Shown here one piece after another: positions 31,634 through 42,485 of a stretch of 64,000 bases of DNA. The DNA comes from Diplonema japonicum (taxonomy: Eukaryota; Euglenozoa; Diplonemea; Diplonemida; Diplonemidae). The notes below the pieces were generated by a model that worked only from the letters and a program-made list of their open reading frames with translations, was not told the DNA's origin and ran no database searches. The position numbers were made by a program, and so were the translations under genes. Each line of letters begins with the position of its first letter. The first letter of the stretch is position 1. The stretch covers positions 124,001 to 188,000 of the forward strand of contig OZ025686.1 in assembly GCA_964019335.1 (NCBI GenBank). The letters are read 5' to 3'.

Positions 31634-32952
31634 TTATGGCGTTTGCACTGCGCCCTTATACCCTGGTTTTCCTGGTTCTTGCCCTATGGTTTCAATTGTG
31701 CCACTATTCTTCTCCAACTGGTTCTTGAAGTATGAGATGGTCCTGATAAGCCCCTGTGGGAGAAGGGTAGGTACTACAAGGGAAGCCACATACTTCATTA
31801 ACTTTAACTTGCGGCCTCCAGCCCAGCTGCGTTGCCGCCTTTGTGATGTCAGGCTTCCTCTGGCTCGGGTCGTCCTTTGACGCTGCGATGTACCTGATCT
31901 CACTGGTGGACTTGGTCAGATCCTGTTGTTGGGTAACTTAAAGAAGAAGAAGAAGGAGAAAGACAACACACCTTGATGAGAACAGCAAACTCCGACACTG
32001 TGTACTCGTCAGGGTTCCCCACGTTCACAGGGGTGCTCACGTTCCCGTTCATGACAGACATGATCCCCCTCACCAGATCGTCCACGTACTGGAAGGATCT
32101 GGTCTGCTTCCCTGAGCCGTAGATCGTGATGGGCTTCCCTTGCAGTGCTTGGATGATGAAGTTCGACACCACACGCCCGTCGTTCGGGTGCATCCTCGGA
32201 CCGAACGTGTTGAAGATCCGCACCACCCGCACCTCCACACCCATCTTCTCGTATGCGTACATCATCGTCTCCCCGAGACGCTTCGCTTCGTCGTAACAAG
32301 CACGGGGGCCGATCGGGTTCACATTCCCCCAGTAGGTCTCCCGTTGGGGATGCTCCTTCGGGTCGCCGTACACTTCAGAGGTCGAGGTGAAGAGGACACG
32401 GGCCCGCGAGGATTTCCCGATTTCAAGCATGTTCATGGTGCCCTCAGTGTTGGTTCTGATGGTTTTCAATGGATCGAACATGTAGTGCGGAGGTGAGGCG
32501 GGCGAGGCGAGGTGGTAGACCTGGTCCACGACAAGGGAGATCTTGTCGACAACATCGTGTTCGACGAGGTTGAAGTTCGGGTGGCCTATCCAGTGGATGA
32601 TGTTCTCCATCCTGCCGGTGAAGAAGTTGTCGAGGACGGTGACGTGGTGGCCTTGCTTCATCAGCACGTCCACAAGGTTTGAGCCCACAAACCCTGCACC
32701 GCCTGTCACGAGGATGCGCTTTTTGATGGACGAAGAAAGAGTTTTCACCGGTTCGTACTCCTGCTTGCGCGAGCTGACATCTCTCATCTGTTGCCTGATT
32801 TCGTAAAGCTCTGCTATGAGCCTCTCCTCGTTGTCCGACATCTTCCGCCTGTTCCTGTCTGGATTCGTCCCCCAAAGTATGTAACACGTCATGGCTGTCA
32901 CCACGACAGTCATCACTAGTACCCGCATGTCGGTGGTTCTACGGCAGTCCAT
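31634..32952 (-). CDS. UXS1: UDP-glucuronate decarboxylase, copy 3 (3 exons)
   Basis: 409 residues after removing 49- and 40-nt introns. A signal anchor (RVLVMTVVVTAMTCYILWG) is followed by the decarboxylase core with VTGGAGFVGSN and the YDEAK active site. The last exon reads GLIRTISYFKNQ and ends GYKGAVQTP. Minor differences from the other copies cluster in the stem, in FDPLKTI and in KSSRARVL, while the rest is near-identical DNA. It is the first of the three in transcription order and may be the source copy, though direction cannot be shown. Confidence 0.93.
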
Positions 32953-33062
32953 CTTTCTTTCCCCCCCCTCCTTTGTTGTGTTTGAAACAAAAAAAAAAAG
33001 GGATGAGGAGAAAAAAAAATCTTAACTCATTTTGTCCATCGTGTGAAGGATGGGAAAGGGGG

Positions 33063-33482
33063 TTACTCAAGATACATTTTTAATTGGTACCCATCACACG
33101 GGCCCAGCCGTTGTTCGTCCTTCACCTGTGTGAAGGACAGCACTGCTTCTTCCTTTCTGAAGAACATGACTGCCTCGCCTCTCCATGAGTCTGTGCGCCA
33201 TGTTTCCAAGATGTCGTCTCTGCAGGCCTCTGCCCATGTTACGGGAAGTGCGTCACAGAGGTTTGGGAACCCCCCGCTGATGGAGCTGTCGAGGCCTTCG
33301 AAGCAGTCCTTTCGAGTCTTCAACAGCGCCCATAAAAACGCCAGTGTGGCTGGTGAAGGTTTGTGGAGACGCTTATCAAAGGAGCGTGCGAACCCACACG
33401 GGCCCTTCCCCACCTCTAGTTTTAAACACATTTCCTTAAAAGGCCACTCAGAGTGGTCACCGCCGCTGAACGAACACCCCAT
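33063..33482 (-). CDS. Small protein with N-myristoylation/palmitoylation signal
   Basis: 139 residues. The best start is ATG 33482, giving MGCSFSGGDH. Gly2, Cys3 and Ser6 fit the N-myristoylation consensus with an adjacent palmitoylatable Cys, as in many small flagellar or pellicular membrane proteins of euglenozoans. The upstream in-frame extension has no ATG. The body is globular with many Trp and Cys (FLWALLKTRKDCFEGL, WRTDSWRGEAVMFF). No family recognised. Confidence 0.65.
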   Translation of the reverse strand: MGCSFSGGDHSEWPFKEMCLKLEVGKGPCGFARSFDKRLHKPSPATLAFLWALLKTRKDCFEGLDSSISGGFPNLCDALPVTWAEACRDDILETWRTDSWRGEAVMFFRKEEAVLSFTQVKDEQRLGPCDGYQLKMYLE

Positions 33483-33801
33483 CTCCTCCCTCCCCAGTGT
33501 AAATAAACTGGACACACGTTATATAGCTGCATACGAGAAAGGGGGGGGGGGGGGGGAAGGGGTCCTTTTAAACAACGGGAAGAAGAGGGGCGGGAAAAAG
33601 AAAAAGACGATCCTACTTTCTTTTTTGAAGGTTACAATATCAATACTCCCCTTCGAAAGGGGAAAGAAGAAAAAAAAAAAAAAAAAAAAAAAAAAACAAC
33701 AACAAAAAACACAATCCTTTTGTTTTTTTTTTTTTTTTTTTTTGTCGCATAGTACGTTTTTTTTCTCTTTTTTTTTTTTAATAGTACGTGGCCTCATCCT
33801 C

Positions 33802-33841
<40 letters not shown>

Positions 33842-33849
33842 ATCACCAC

Positions 33850-34857
33850 TTAAGGTGTGGGCGCGTGGTTCCAAAAAGCGTCTTGATCATCATTGCTAGT
33901 GGGAGAGGAGAGGTGGATACTGTTGGCCCCCCACGAGGATGACGCGCCATGGACTGCACGGTGGGTTGCGAGGGTTTCCTGCGCAAACGAAATATCTGAG
34001 AGAAGCCGTCCGACAGCTTGTGTCGACTGCCGGGGCACAGAAACCGCACGCGGCGAGGACTGGAAAGACGAGGCGAACGGGATCGACACGTACCGCGAAG
34101 GGGACGACGGCGCCCTGTGCACCACTGTCGATCTACTATTCACAGTACTAGCCGAAGGGAAAACCGCGTTGCTCTCAACAGGCCGCTTCACTCTATGAAC
34201 TGGTGAAAACGACACCCGTCTCGACGGTGCTTCAGGTACCGGTGACACCCCTACTGGAGAAACTGGGAATTCACTTATCTCAGATACAGGCGATGTAGTT
34301 GTAGAAGCTGACACGGAAACCGAAGCTGTTTTTTCATGTGTTTCAGTATTCATGTGCTGGTGTTCAGTGACGTGAAGAACAGGTTGGGAGATGGACACGG
34401 GTGCGGTGTAGACGGTGGGCTTGCCCTTTGAAAACGTGACATGGTTTTTGTTGATGCTGCTTAGCTCGTGGATTCGCATTTGTGGCCCGCATAATTGCGT
34501 TAATTTTTGAACGAATTCGTCTGCTGTACGTTCGTCAGGGAAGGCTGCCCAAAAATCATGTGGTTTTGTCTTGGTGACCACGTCTCTCCCCGCATGCCAG
34601 ACTTCGTTAAGATTCGACAGTAGGACGCATCCTAAGATTGTTCCATTCTTCTGGCAGATGAAGAGTTGATCCCGTATCAACACCGCGACACGTTCTGTTT
34701 CCTTGCGCTCGCTCTCTCGTGCCTTTACCTTCATCATGAAGTAAAGCGGGAGGTGCACCAGCCCGACAAAGTCGGACCTGAACTCCGAAGGCACGCATAT
34801 CTCCTTAGGAAATTTACTATTCTTCACGGGTAGCTCCCTGTTATATGACCGGTTCAT
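33850..34857 (-). CDS. PH-like domain protein with Ser/Pro-rich tail, 335 residues
   Basis: ATG 34857. Residues about 25-125 alternate short hydrophobic strands (VAVLIRDQLFICQKNGTILG) and end in an amphipathic helix (DERTADEFVQKLTQLC), the layout of a pleckstrin-homology-like fold. From residue 150 on it is low complexity, rich in Ser, Pro, Val and Thr (SEFPVSPVGVSPVPE), probably a phosphorylated or docking tail. The specific family and ligand are unknown. Confidence 0.7.
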   Translation of the reverse strand: MNRSYNRELPVKNSKFPKEICVPSEFRSDFVGLVHLPLYFMMKVKARESERKETERVAVLIRDQLFICQKNGTILGCVLLSNLNEVWHAGRDVVTKTKPHDFWAAFPDERTADEFVQKLTQLCGPQMRIHELSSINKNHVTFSKGKPTVYTAPVSISQPVLHVTEHQHMNTETHEKTASVSVSASTTTSPVSEISEFPVSPVGVSPVPEAPSRRVSFSPVHRVKRPVESNAVFPSASTVNSRSTVVHRAPSSPSRYVSIPFASSFQSSPRAVSVPRQSTQAVGRLLSDISFAQETLATHRAVHGASSSWGANSIHLSSPTSNDDQDAFWNHAPTP

Positions 34858-35074
34858 TTTTCCTTTTTTAAAGAAATTTTTTTTTTCCCGCCCACCGCAC
34901 CCAGTGGAGGGGCCCTTTTATTTTTTTTACGATTTTTTTTTTTTTTTTTTTTTTTTTAATGACGGTGCAATGTGTTTAGGCTGCTTAACCAAATTGGTGT
35001 CCGTTTTTTTTTTTTTTTTTTTTTTTTGCTTCAATTTCTCTATAAAAAAAATGTAAATAAAAAAGAATAGAAAA

Positions 35075-35114
<40 letters not shown>

Positions 35115-35515
35115 TCTTCCAGGGGCTAGATTGCGCTTTTCTTTTCTTAAAAATACTCCTTTAGAATAACCCTTTTTTTTTTGAGAATACCGAGGGAAAA
35201 AAAGAAAAAAAAAAACTGGGAGAATAAAAAAACTCGTTCTGAATATTAAGGCCCTTCACTGCTCTTCCGCCAAATTTTCTATCTCCCCCTCCTTATCCGT
35301 GACTCGCCAAAAGCTGAATTTCTTTTTTTTTTTTTTTTTTGGAACAGGAAAAAAAAAAAAAAAAAAAAAGGGCGTGCGTGTAATCTAACCAAGCTCACAA
35401 AAAAACAGGAAGAGGGGGAAAAAAAAAAAGAAAAAGAGAAAACACTTCCTTCAGCCCCTACCCCTCTCCCCTTTTTTTCTACCCTTACACCATCTCTTTT
35501 TTTCTTCTTCACATT
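34858..35515. other. Gene-free gap of A/T runs
   Basis: Several T runs above 20 (near 34937, 35005, 35081-35113, 35323) and A runs. A short minus-strand exon-like string near 35256-35320 (FWRVTDKEGEIENLAEEQ) has no start or donor I can attach to it. Confidence 0.45.
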
Positions 35516-38500
35516 CTACATTTCCTGCAGAGAACGCTGAATAGCCCTCATGAGCTCCTCTTCTTCATTCAAGCCACCTTCTTGCTGTTGCTGATCGCCT
35601 GAAGGAGCATTCAACGCAGACATCAAGCTGGCACCGATAGAGGACACTGGAGCGGGCGCCTCAGGAGGGGGTGCGCGCGATCCCTGTTTTTTTTTCTTCT
35701 TTTTCTTTTTTTCCACCACCCAGTACCTGTGTCTCAGGGCCTCTTTTACGGCCAGTCAACTGAGCCCTTTCCGCTTTCACCCATTTACCTTTTTTTTTCA
35801 TTTTTTTTTCTTTTTTTTTTCTTCCCATACAAATTTCCGTGTCACCAGCCTCGCCTAACACCTCATGGAGTTGTTCCAGGACCTTCAAGAATTTCGGGCG
35901 TCTTGACGGTGACGCTTCAGAAGTCCATTTGTGAGCAGTTGCCATGATGAGAGGTGCCATCTCGGCAAAGTACTGCTTGAAGACCTCCTCACAACCTGTT
36001 GGGGGTGACTTGGCGTTGGCGAGGATTGCGTAGCGAAGTGTGCCGAGCCTAAGGCCTTCATTGTACTCAGCAGACCACTTGTCACCCTCGGGGGTGTTCT
36101 GCTGGCGCTCGTTACCCGGCTCGTTGAAGTAGGGGTCCGGTACAAAAATCATGGACTGGATGGAGATAGCAACCTGCGATATAGACGAAACCTTCGGCTG
36201 CCACTTTGTCTCCGCACCGTCACCATGCCAAGTATTCAGCAGCGACAGACACACCTTACCATTCTCGTAAAGATTAGGGTTGAACCTCACAGTGCCACCT
36301 CCCGTTGTCCTCAGCGACACCATCGGCGGGTTCTCCGGGTAGCTCTGCGGAAGGAACACATCAAACACAAACATCCCGTAGCTGTAGGGTGTGTTCTCAG
36401 GGCCTGTTATCACCATTCTAATGTAATTGGCGGGTGCCTCGTTGCACCTAACGAACACGGACGCTTGTGGGTACAGAGGGTTGTCCGCGAACTGCTTGAA
36501 CTCCTTCTTGTACGCCCGAAGGATGGATTTGCTGCCTTCCGCAGACTCGTTTTTGAAGTAGTGGTCCGACAGGTCGCCCATGTCGATCATCTCTGATTGC
36601 ATGTCTTCGAACTTCGCTTTGAAGGCTTCTTCGTTGGACTCGGGGATTTTGCCTGACGGTGGGTTCCAGACAGCGTCGGAGACCTCGGAGGCAGGGGCAG
36701 CGGCGGTTTGTGGGTTCAGGGACTGGAGCTCTTCTTCAAACTTTGCAAGCCTGTTCAGGAGCTGCAGGCCACCAAGCTGCGTTTTCTTGACCTCATCCAC
36801 GGTGCTCAGGACCACCCACCGCTCGTAATCGTCATGAAGGGCGAATGCCCTGCTGAACTCCACAGTGCTGGACAACAGCGATACGATGTTGCATAGTGTT
36901 TGCACGACACCCAGCCTGTCGTAGTCATACTTCTCGGGCTGTACCAGAGATTTCAGGTTATCTCCCCTACTCCCATACATCTGTAGTAAGAAGTACCTTA
37001 CCAAGTGCGCAAGGCTCCGCAGCACCGCTTGGGATTTCAGAGCAGGGGACAGTGGCGGTGGCTGATCGTCCCTGTTGGGGTTCAAAAGCATCTGCACGAT
37101 CTGCAGTGCTTGCAGAGCTGAGGCCATGAACCCCCTTGCAGATCTGCCCTGTGATTCCATGTGGCCTTCTTTCGTCTTCCTGTCAGGTGCGGGGAGCGCA
37201 TCCCATCCACTTTTGTCCTTCATGAGCTGTTGGATGTCGTTCACCTCCGTAAGACGGTTGAGCGCGTCGTCTAGGCAGTGCGTCGCCTCCGTTGCGAGCC
37301 TGTGCATGAACTTTGTGAAATCGTCGTCATCGTCTGCCTGCTTCGACATCCCAGCGACGAGGCCTTCCTTGAACTTCTCCACGACAATGAGTTGCACGAA
37401 CAGCGGCAGGACACGGTCCCTCGCGTGCAACACGTCGTCGTCTTTGTCCATGTCGAAGCCCTGTAGAGCAGTGTGGCAAGGTGACGGCTGCATACCTCTG
37501 ATGTGCTTGCGGAGTATACCTTGAACAGCACCTTCGGCAGGTCACTGCACACAGGGCTCGTCTCCACGATGTTAAACAGGGACGTGGTGCTCCTGTGCCC
37601 CGACCACTGGCTTGCGTTCCACACGTCGTCAATGTTGCGCTGTCTGTGGGTGTCCTGCATGGCGGCTATGAGAGACACAACACGTGCCTCCAGCATGGGG
37701 TGCCTCTGCAGGAGCGTGGGGTGCGTGCACGCCTTAATGGCGAAACGGAGAAGCTGTGGCATTCCCTCTGCCGTCTTCACCGCTTGCGGTGCGAACTGTG
37801 ATTAGTGTAGTGAAGTATGATGTTTATTAAAAAGCATACGTGGCACACAAACACGGCCCAGTCCAGTGCATCCTCCAGCAAAAATGCAGGCGCAGCTTGC
37901 ACGCATTCTGGTACCTTGCTGCTGTCCTTGCTCAGCTCCCTGTCTACGACGCTGCACACGGTCACAGCAAGTGCAGTCGCTTGGTCGATAAATTTCAAGT
38001 TCAGCAACTGCAGTCTGAGAATGTCCCATCTGAAGGCCAGTGAGGCCAGCATAGGGCTGTGTGCCTCGTTGGGGTCGTGGTGTGCCATCGAGAGCGCCCT
38101 CATGAAGGACTCGTGTGCCCATCGTGCCACCCGAATGCTTGGCATCACCAGCGAGTGCATCGCGTTAGCAGCTGTGAACATGATCTCCGTCGCAAAGTTG
38201 AACTCCCCGTCCACAGCCCCCTCCGCGTAGTCTCTTTCCATCTTCACTTCTTTCTTCCACGAAGGAAACGCCTCATGCAGTGCCTTGCTCCTTACGTACT
38301 CCATGGACGCCCGCTCCCCTTGCTTGTCGCACACAGGCTTGGCGAGGCTGAATATCAAGTAAGCGAGGTTCAGAGCAAACAGATGAGGTGCCTTGGTGCC
38401 CTGCATCATCTCGAACTGCCTGAGGTTGTCCTTGGTGATCATAGTTCTGGGCTGCAGCAGGCGGAGGACAGCCTTGAGCCAGTCCATTACAGTCTTGATG

Positions 38501-39843
38501 CCCGCTTTGCCCTTCTTGAGGAGCGTGTCCTTGAGAAGCGTGTCGAAGTCCTTCAAAAGCTGTGAGATGATCTCCCTTGGGCCGACGAGTACCTGCTCCG
38601 TATCGTGGGGGTTCACCTTCGGGTACCCGTTTACACCTTGGAGGAGGTTCTCGACCTCTTCTGGGAATGGGCACACGAGGAATCTGCGTGCCCACGACTG
38701 GATCTCTAGCTGGTTGCCGTACATACTGGAAACCAGCTGGGTTTCCTTCTGCACGAATGTGGAGATCACAGTCGCTCCCGCCGTGGACTTCCCCAACCTC
38801 AGAAGTGAAGTGCACAATCGCGTGACCAGCGGCAGCCCTGCTTTGCGGACATCTCTGTCGTTCTCCTGCAGCATGTACTGCGCTATGGACGTCACCACAT
38901 CAACACCCGTCTCTTCGTGCTCAGACGAAAGGTGGTGGCATATCTCCTCCAGCATGTCGTACGCGGCACTCACATCTGTGTGGTGCAGAAGGGTCTTGAT
39001 GGCGGTGTTTCTTATCGCGCCCTGCTCGAAGACGGACGGGATGAAGGTGGTGAGGTACTGCACTTTGATGCACTGCTTGAGCACCTCACAAGAAGAAGAG
39101 AAGCCTTCCCTCACGAACATGTCGTTGAGGGCCCCGCGAAGCCTGCCGATGCACACGATGAGGAAGCTCTCGTTCTCCCCATGCGGGTGCGCGTCGAGGA
39201 TCTCCTGCACGACGTCCTCCGTGAGCACCGTCACGGAGTCGACCCTGGCCCACAGCTCCTGCGGCGCCTTGGCCTTGGTCAGGGTGTCCGTGTCCTCGAC
39301 ATCGTTGGTGTGGATGAGTGCCGTCATGAGCGACGGGATGTTCTCGTTGGTGTAGTCGGTATCAAGGTTGCGCAGCTGCAGCACATGGCGCAGGAGGTAC
39401 CCGCAGTTCGCCTCGCTCTCCGTGCACTGCATGACCTTCTCAGGTGAGAAGACGGAAGGTGTTTTGGGTGTTGCTTTAGCTGGAGGTGTTGGTGTTGCCA
39501 TCGCCGGCACTGCGACAGGTGTCCGTTTAGGCTCGGGCGTAGATGTCCCTTGCGGGGGCTTGCTGACGGGCGTTTTGTCCAGCATGTTGAGCCTCTTCGA
39601 TCGCATGTCTTCGCTGGACAGGGACTCCACTGTGCTGGTGTCTTGGAGGGTCCTGCCTACAGGGGTGGAAGCTGCTGCTGCTGTTGCTGCGACGGGCGAA
39701 GATGCGGAACTGTCATGGTCAGATTTACGGACAAGGTGTGCCTTCACTTCACCGTCCTTCACAACCTTGATCCCTGCTGCCATGGGGCGGTCGCCGTCGC
39801 TGTCACTGTCGCTGCTGCTGGGGGTGGGGTCTGCACCCGACAT
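35516..39843 (-). CDS. E4 (Ufd2) core fused to BIRC6-class E2 domain and UIM (5 exons)
   Basis: Four introns (53, 35, 42 and 43 nt; the last two nearly pure A before the AG) give 1384 residues in exact phase. After a Ser/Pro-rich start, residues about 110-960 match the Ufd2/UBE4 elongation-factor core, including MYGSRGDNLKSLVQPEKYDY near its end. In place of the U-box there is a ubiquitin-conjugating domain from about residue 1065 (LYPQASVFVRCNEAP, TGPENTPYSYGMFVFD). It has the FNPNLYENGKVCLSLLNTWH active-site segment (Cys present) and PYFNEPGNE, as in BIRC6/UBE2O. The last 17 residues form a ubiquitin-interacting motif (EEELMRAIQRSLQEM). It should charge ubiquitin as an E2 and extend chains on bound substrates. 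ATG 39843 is 60 bases below the Tfb5 stop. Confidence 0.9.
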
Positions 39844-39903
39844 TTTTTTTTTTCTCTTCTTACCCCCCCCTTTTTTTTTTGGAGGGACCAAAAAAAATTA
39901 TAA

Positions 39904-40155
39904 TTACTTCACCAAACTTTTTTTCCCCGGCCCCGTGCAGGTAGTGCCCGACGGGTCGTTTCTCAAGAATGCCTCGATCCGGTCTTCGAGTACCTTCAGC
40001 TTGTCCTCCTTCACAAACAGTTCTTTCTCGCTCAGCTCCTGGACGATCACATAATCCCTCCCATTACTCACCGTTCTTACGTCTTCGTCCACCTTTTTAA
40101 CAAACTGCAGCATTGCTACATCTGAGCATCTGACATACATGCCAGGGGTAGCCAT
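39904..40155 (-). CDS. GTF2H5: TFIIH subunit Tfb5/TTDA (p8)
   Basis: 83 residues. The core MYVRCSDVAMLQFVKKVDE, then DYVIVQELSEKELFV and DRIEAFLRND, matches the strand-strand-helix pattern of Tfb5/GTF2H5 (usually about 70 residues: CDP-type loop, FI(I/V)Q-type strand, HVFV-type strand, final helix). The protein stabilises the Tfb2 subunit of TFIIH for transcription initiation and nucleotide-excision repair. The last 13 residues are an extra basic tail. CTTCGAAG and ATAAAG lie just upstream of the ATG as possible splice acceptors. Confidence 0.75.
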   Translation of the reverse strand: MATPGMYVRCSDVAMLQFVKKVDEDVRTVSNGRDYVIVQELSEKELFVKEDKLKVLEDRIEAFLRNDPSGTTCTGPGKKSLVK

Positions 40156-40851
40156 GGTGCCCTTTATGAGCTTCGAAGGATTTTTTTTAAAAAATATACT
40201 TCAAGTTGAAAAAAAACTATTTTTTTTTAAAAAAACGTGTAAAGAGAAGAAAGAAGGGCACCATGCACTTTCATAGCGTTAAAGAAGCAGGGCTGATTCT
40301 TATTTTCCCCTCTTCCCCCCCCCCCCCCCCCACTCTTCACCCCCGGATAAAAAAAAACAAAAGGAACAGAAAAAGAAATTGGAAAGAGAAAGGGGAAAAA
40401 AAAAAAAAAAAAAAAAACCTAAAGGTAAATCCACGCACTATGCTGTAAGTTGGAACTAGATTTTGCCAGAGCACACCGATTAGGAAGAAAGAATTGGAGT
40501 TCCACAGATCTACCCGAATAGAACCGGTATAAAAAAAAAAAAAAAGGACAACTTCCCTCAAAAATATGTATTCCAATGCCTCTGGGGGAAAGATAAAATT
40601 GTTCTATTATTCTTCTGAAGACCCTCTTTCTTTATCTTTTTTCTTTTTTGCTTTCTTTCTCTTGTTCGACATTCATCTTAATTTCTTCGTGAAAGGAAGA
40701 TGTGAGCGTGGACCGGGTTTAGTTCTTTCCCCTCCCCCTTCCCCCCCCAATTTCTTTTTTTTTTTTGCGTATAAAATTTTTAGGTTTTCACGTTATATAC
40801 CCCAGTCAGATATTTTCTTTTCTTAATTTCCTTTTTCTTTTTCTTGTAAAA
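40156..40851. other. Gap with a complex island, possible short gene
   Basis: Mostly homopolymers (C run near 40319-40331, A run near 40398-40417). The segment 40430-40680 is more complex. On the minus strand it reads MNVEQEKESKKEKR and, past one in-frame TAA, RRIIEQFYLSPRGIGIHIFE. A candidate 43-nt T-rich intron then leads to LWNSNSFFLIGVLWQNLV. I cannot join these into one frame. Confidence 0.3.
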
Positions 40852-42375
40852 TTAGCTTTTTGCCACAGCCAGCGCTGAGATCAGTGCAGCACCTACACCA
40901 CTCCCGTTGGCGGTAGCAACCAATTCCACATTGTGGTTCGTGATCCCCTGTGTTATTTAAAAAAAAACAAAAAAAAAAAAAAAAAAAAAAAACACAAACC
41001 TGCGACCCAAGCACTTCAGATAAGCACGCTTCCATCTGCTCTTTATAGAAGGGAGTTTTGGTGAACACGGAACCATCGATACACACCTTTTAAAAAAGAT
41101 TTTCTTTTTCAGAAAAAATAAAAAAAATACCTTCGCGTTATGGGTGTTGCCGGTTTTCAGTAGAATGGCAGCGATGCCTGCTGCGGCAAGACGGGCGGAA
41201 CGAAGAGTCACGCAGGAGAACAACTCTTTTATGGTGAGAGCCTGCGTGGTGTCTAGCTTGTAGTTGTAAAGGCTTAAAAGAACAGCCTTCGTCGCATCGA
41301 GATCAGGAGAATCATCCTTGATAATCTTAGAAAGCTCGATGGCAGGGAAGGACATGGGCGGGACATTGCACGGGATGGTGGGCAGGACCCCGTGACGGAC
41401 AAGCTTCAGAAGCAAAAGCCGAGCAATGTCGCCGAGATAAAATCCGGAGATAAGCTTTTCAAAACGCTGCTTGCCTCGGTTCGGCGAAGCCTTGTCGATG
41501 ACCTCATCCATCTCAGTGTAGGGAAGGATAGCTTGATTGATGGAATCAAAATTACCCCATTCTATATTAATGCACATCTTTTCGTCGCCGCCGCCCCATC
41601 CAGAAGGCGATGGAAGTTTTTTAATACTTGGAACTGACTCCCAATAACACGCGTTACTCCCTGTTCCCAAGATAGCACCGATTTCAGCTCGGGAGTCTTC
41701 AAAGTAGCCTGTTACCAGTGTACCCACTGTGTCGTTAACCAATGCACGGACTGGAACGTTGATATTCTGACGCTGGAAGGCATCGCGGAGAAGTTTGACG
41801 ACATCTTGACCTTCACAGCCTGATGTGGAGAAACCCTTTGTCCATGTGATCAGGAAACCAGAATCGATGTTAGTCTGCGAAACGGGAAATGAGAATGTGA
41901 ACCCCAGCCCTTGCACGCCCTCTTCCCCCCCAGATTTTTTAACAAGGTACTCCTTAACACACTCCGCAATAAAATCAAACAGCTCAGACCCAGTTCTGTC
42001 CGATTTCATCAGCGCGAGGGGGATTTCGTATTTAATCTGTTCCTCCTTCACGACCTTGCCCTGTTCTAATGCTAAGTCGAGGACTCGGAAGTTCGTCCCA
42101 CCGAGGTCGAGCGCCATAAAATTGCCTGCGACGGAGGTGTCTCCTTTGTAGACGAAGGACGGAAGCATTTTGAAGCTGCTCGGCTTGCCCTCTAGGCCGA
42201 GGAGCATTTCCCCGATAAAATGAACGATGATCTGGTTAAGCTTCTCCACAGAGAGTGACAGACTCTCCTTCACATCGTATATCATAGCGAGGTCCTGCAG
42301 GGCTTTCACACTGTCGTGGCCCTCTCTGACATGCGTCAGCATGGTGGCAAGGCGATCATTTTTTAACGACGTCAT
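40852..42375 (-). CDS. HK: Hexokinase with PTS2-type glycosomal signal (3 exons)
   Basis: 475 residues after removal of 44- and 52-nt introns. ATP-dependent phosphorylation of glucose. Motifs in order: phosphate loop LDLGGTNFRVLDL, sugar-binding LGFTFSFPV and WTKGF, catalytic Asp in ALVNDTVGTLVTGYF, GTGSNACYW, INIEWGNFD, and the C-terminal adenosine loop VCIDGSVF. The N-terminus MTSLKNDRLATMLTHV contains RL-x5-HV, the same arrangement as the glycosomal PTS2 of trypanosome hexokinase, so glycosomal location is likely. Length equals the 50-kDa single-domain class. Exon 3 encodes the last 31 residues. Confidence 0.95.
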
Positions 42376-42485
42376 TGTTTTTTTTTTTTTTTAATTCCAA
42401 TTACTAAAAATGTGTATGGAGGGGAACAACTATATCAAAAGAATGAAAAGAAAACACTCTACCCCACCCCCCCGTCGCCCTTCCC

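Noticed and set aside
35256-35320. Exon-like string FWRVTDKEGEIENLAEEQ followed by a stop
   Set aside because: No upstream ATG or donor exists between it and the stop of the E4-E2 gene at 35516.
38393-39355. Long plus-strand frame opposite the E4 core
   Set aside because: Antisense shadow of a well-supported coding exon.
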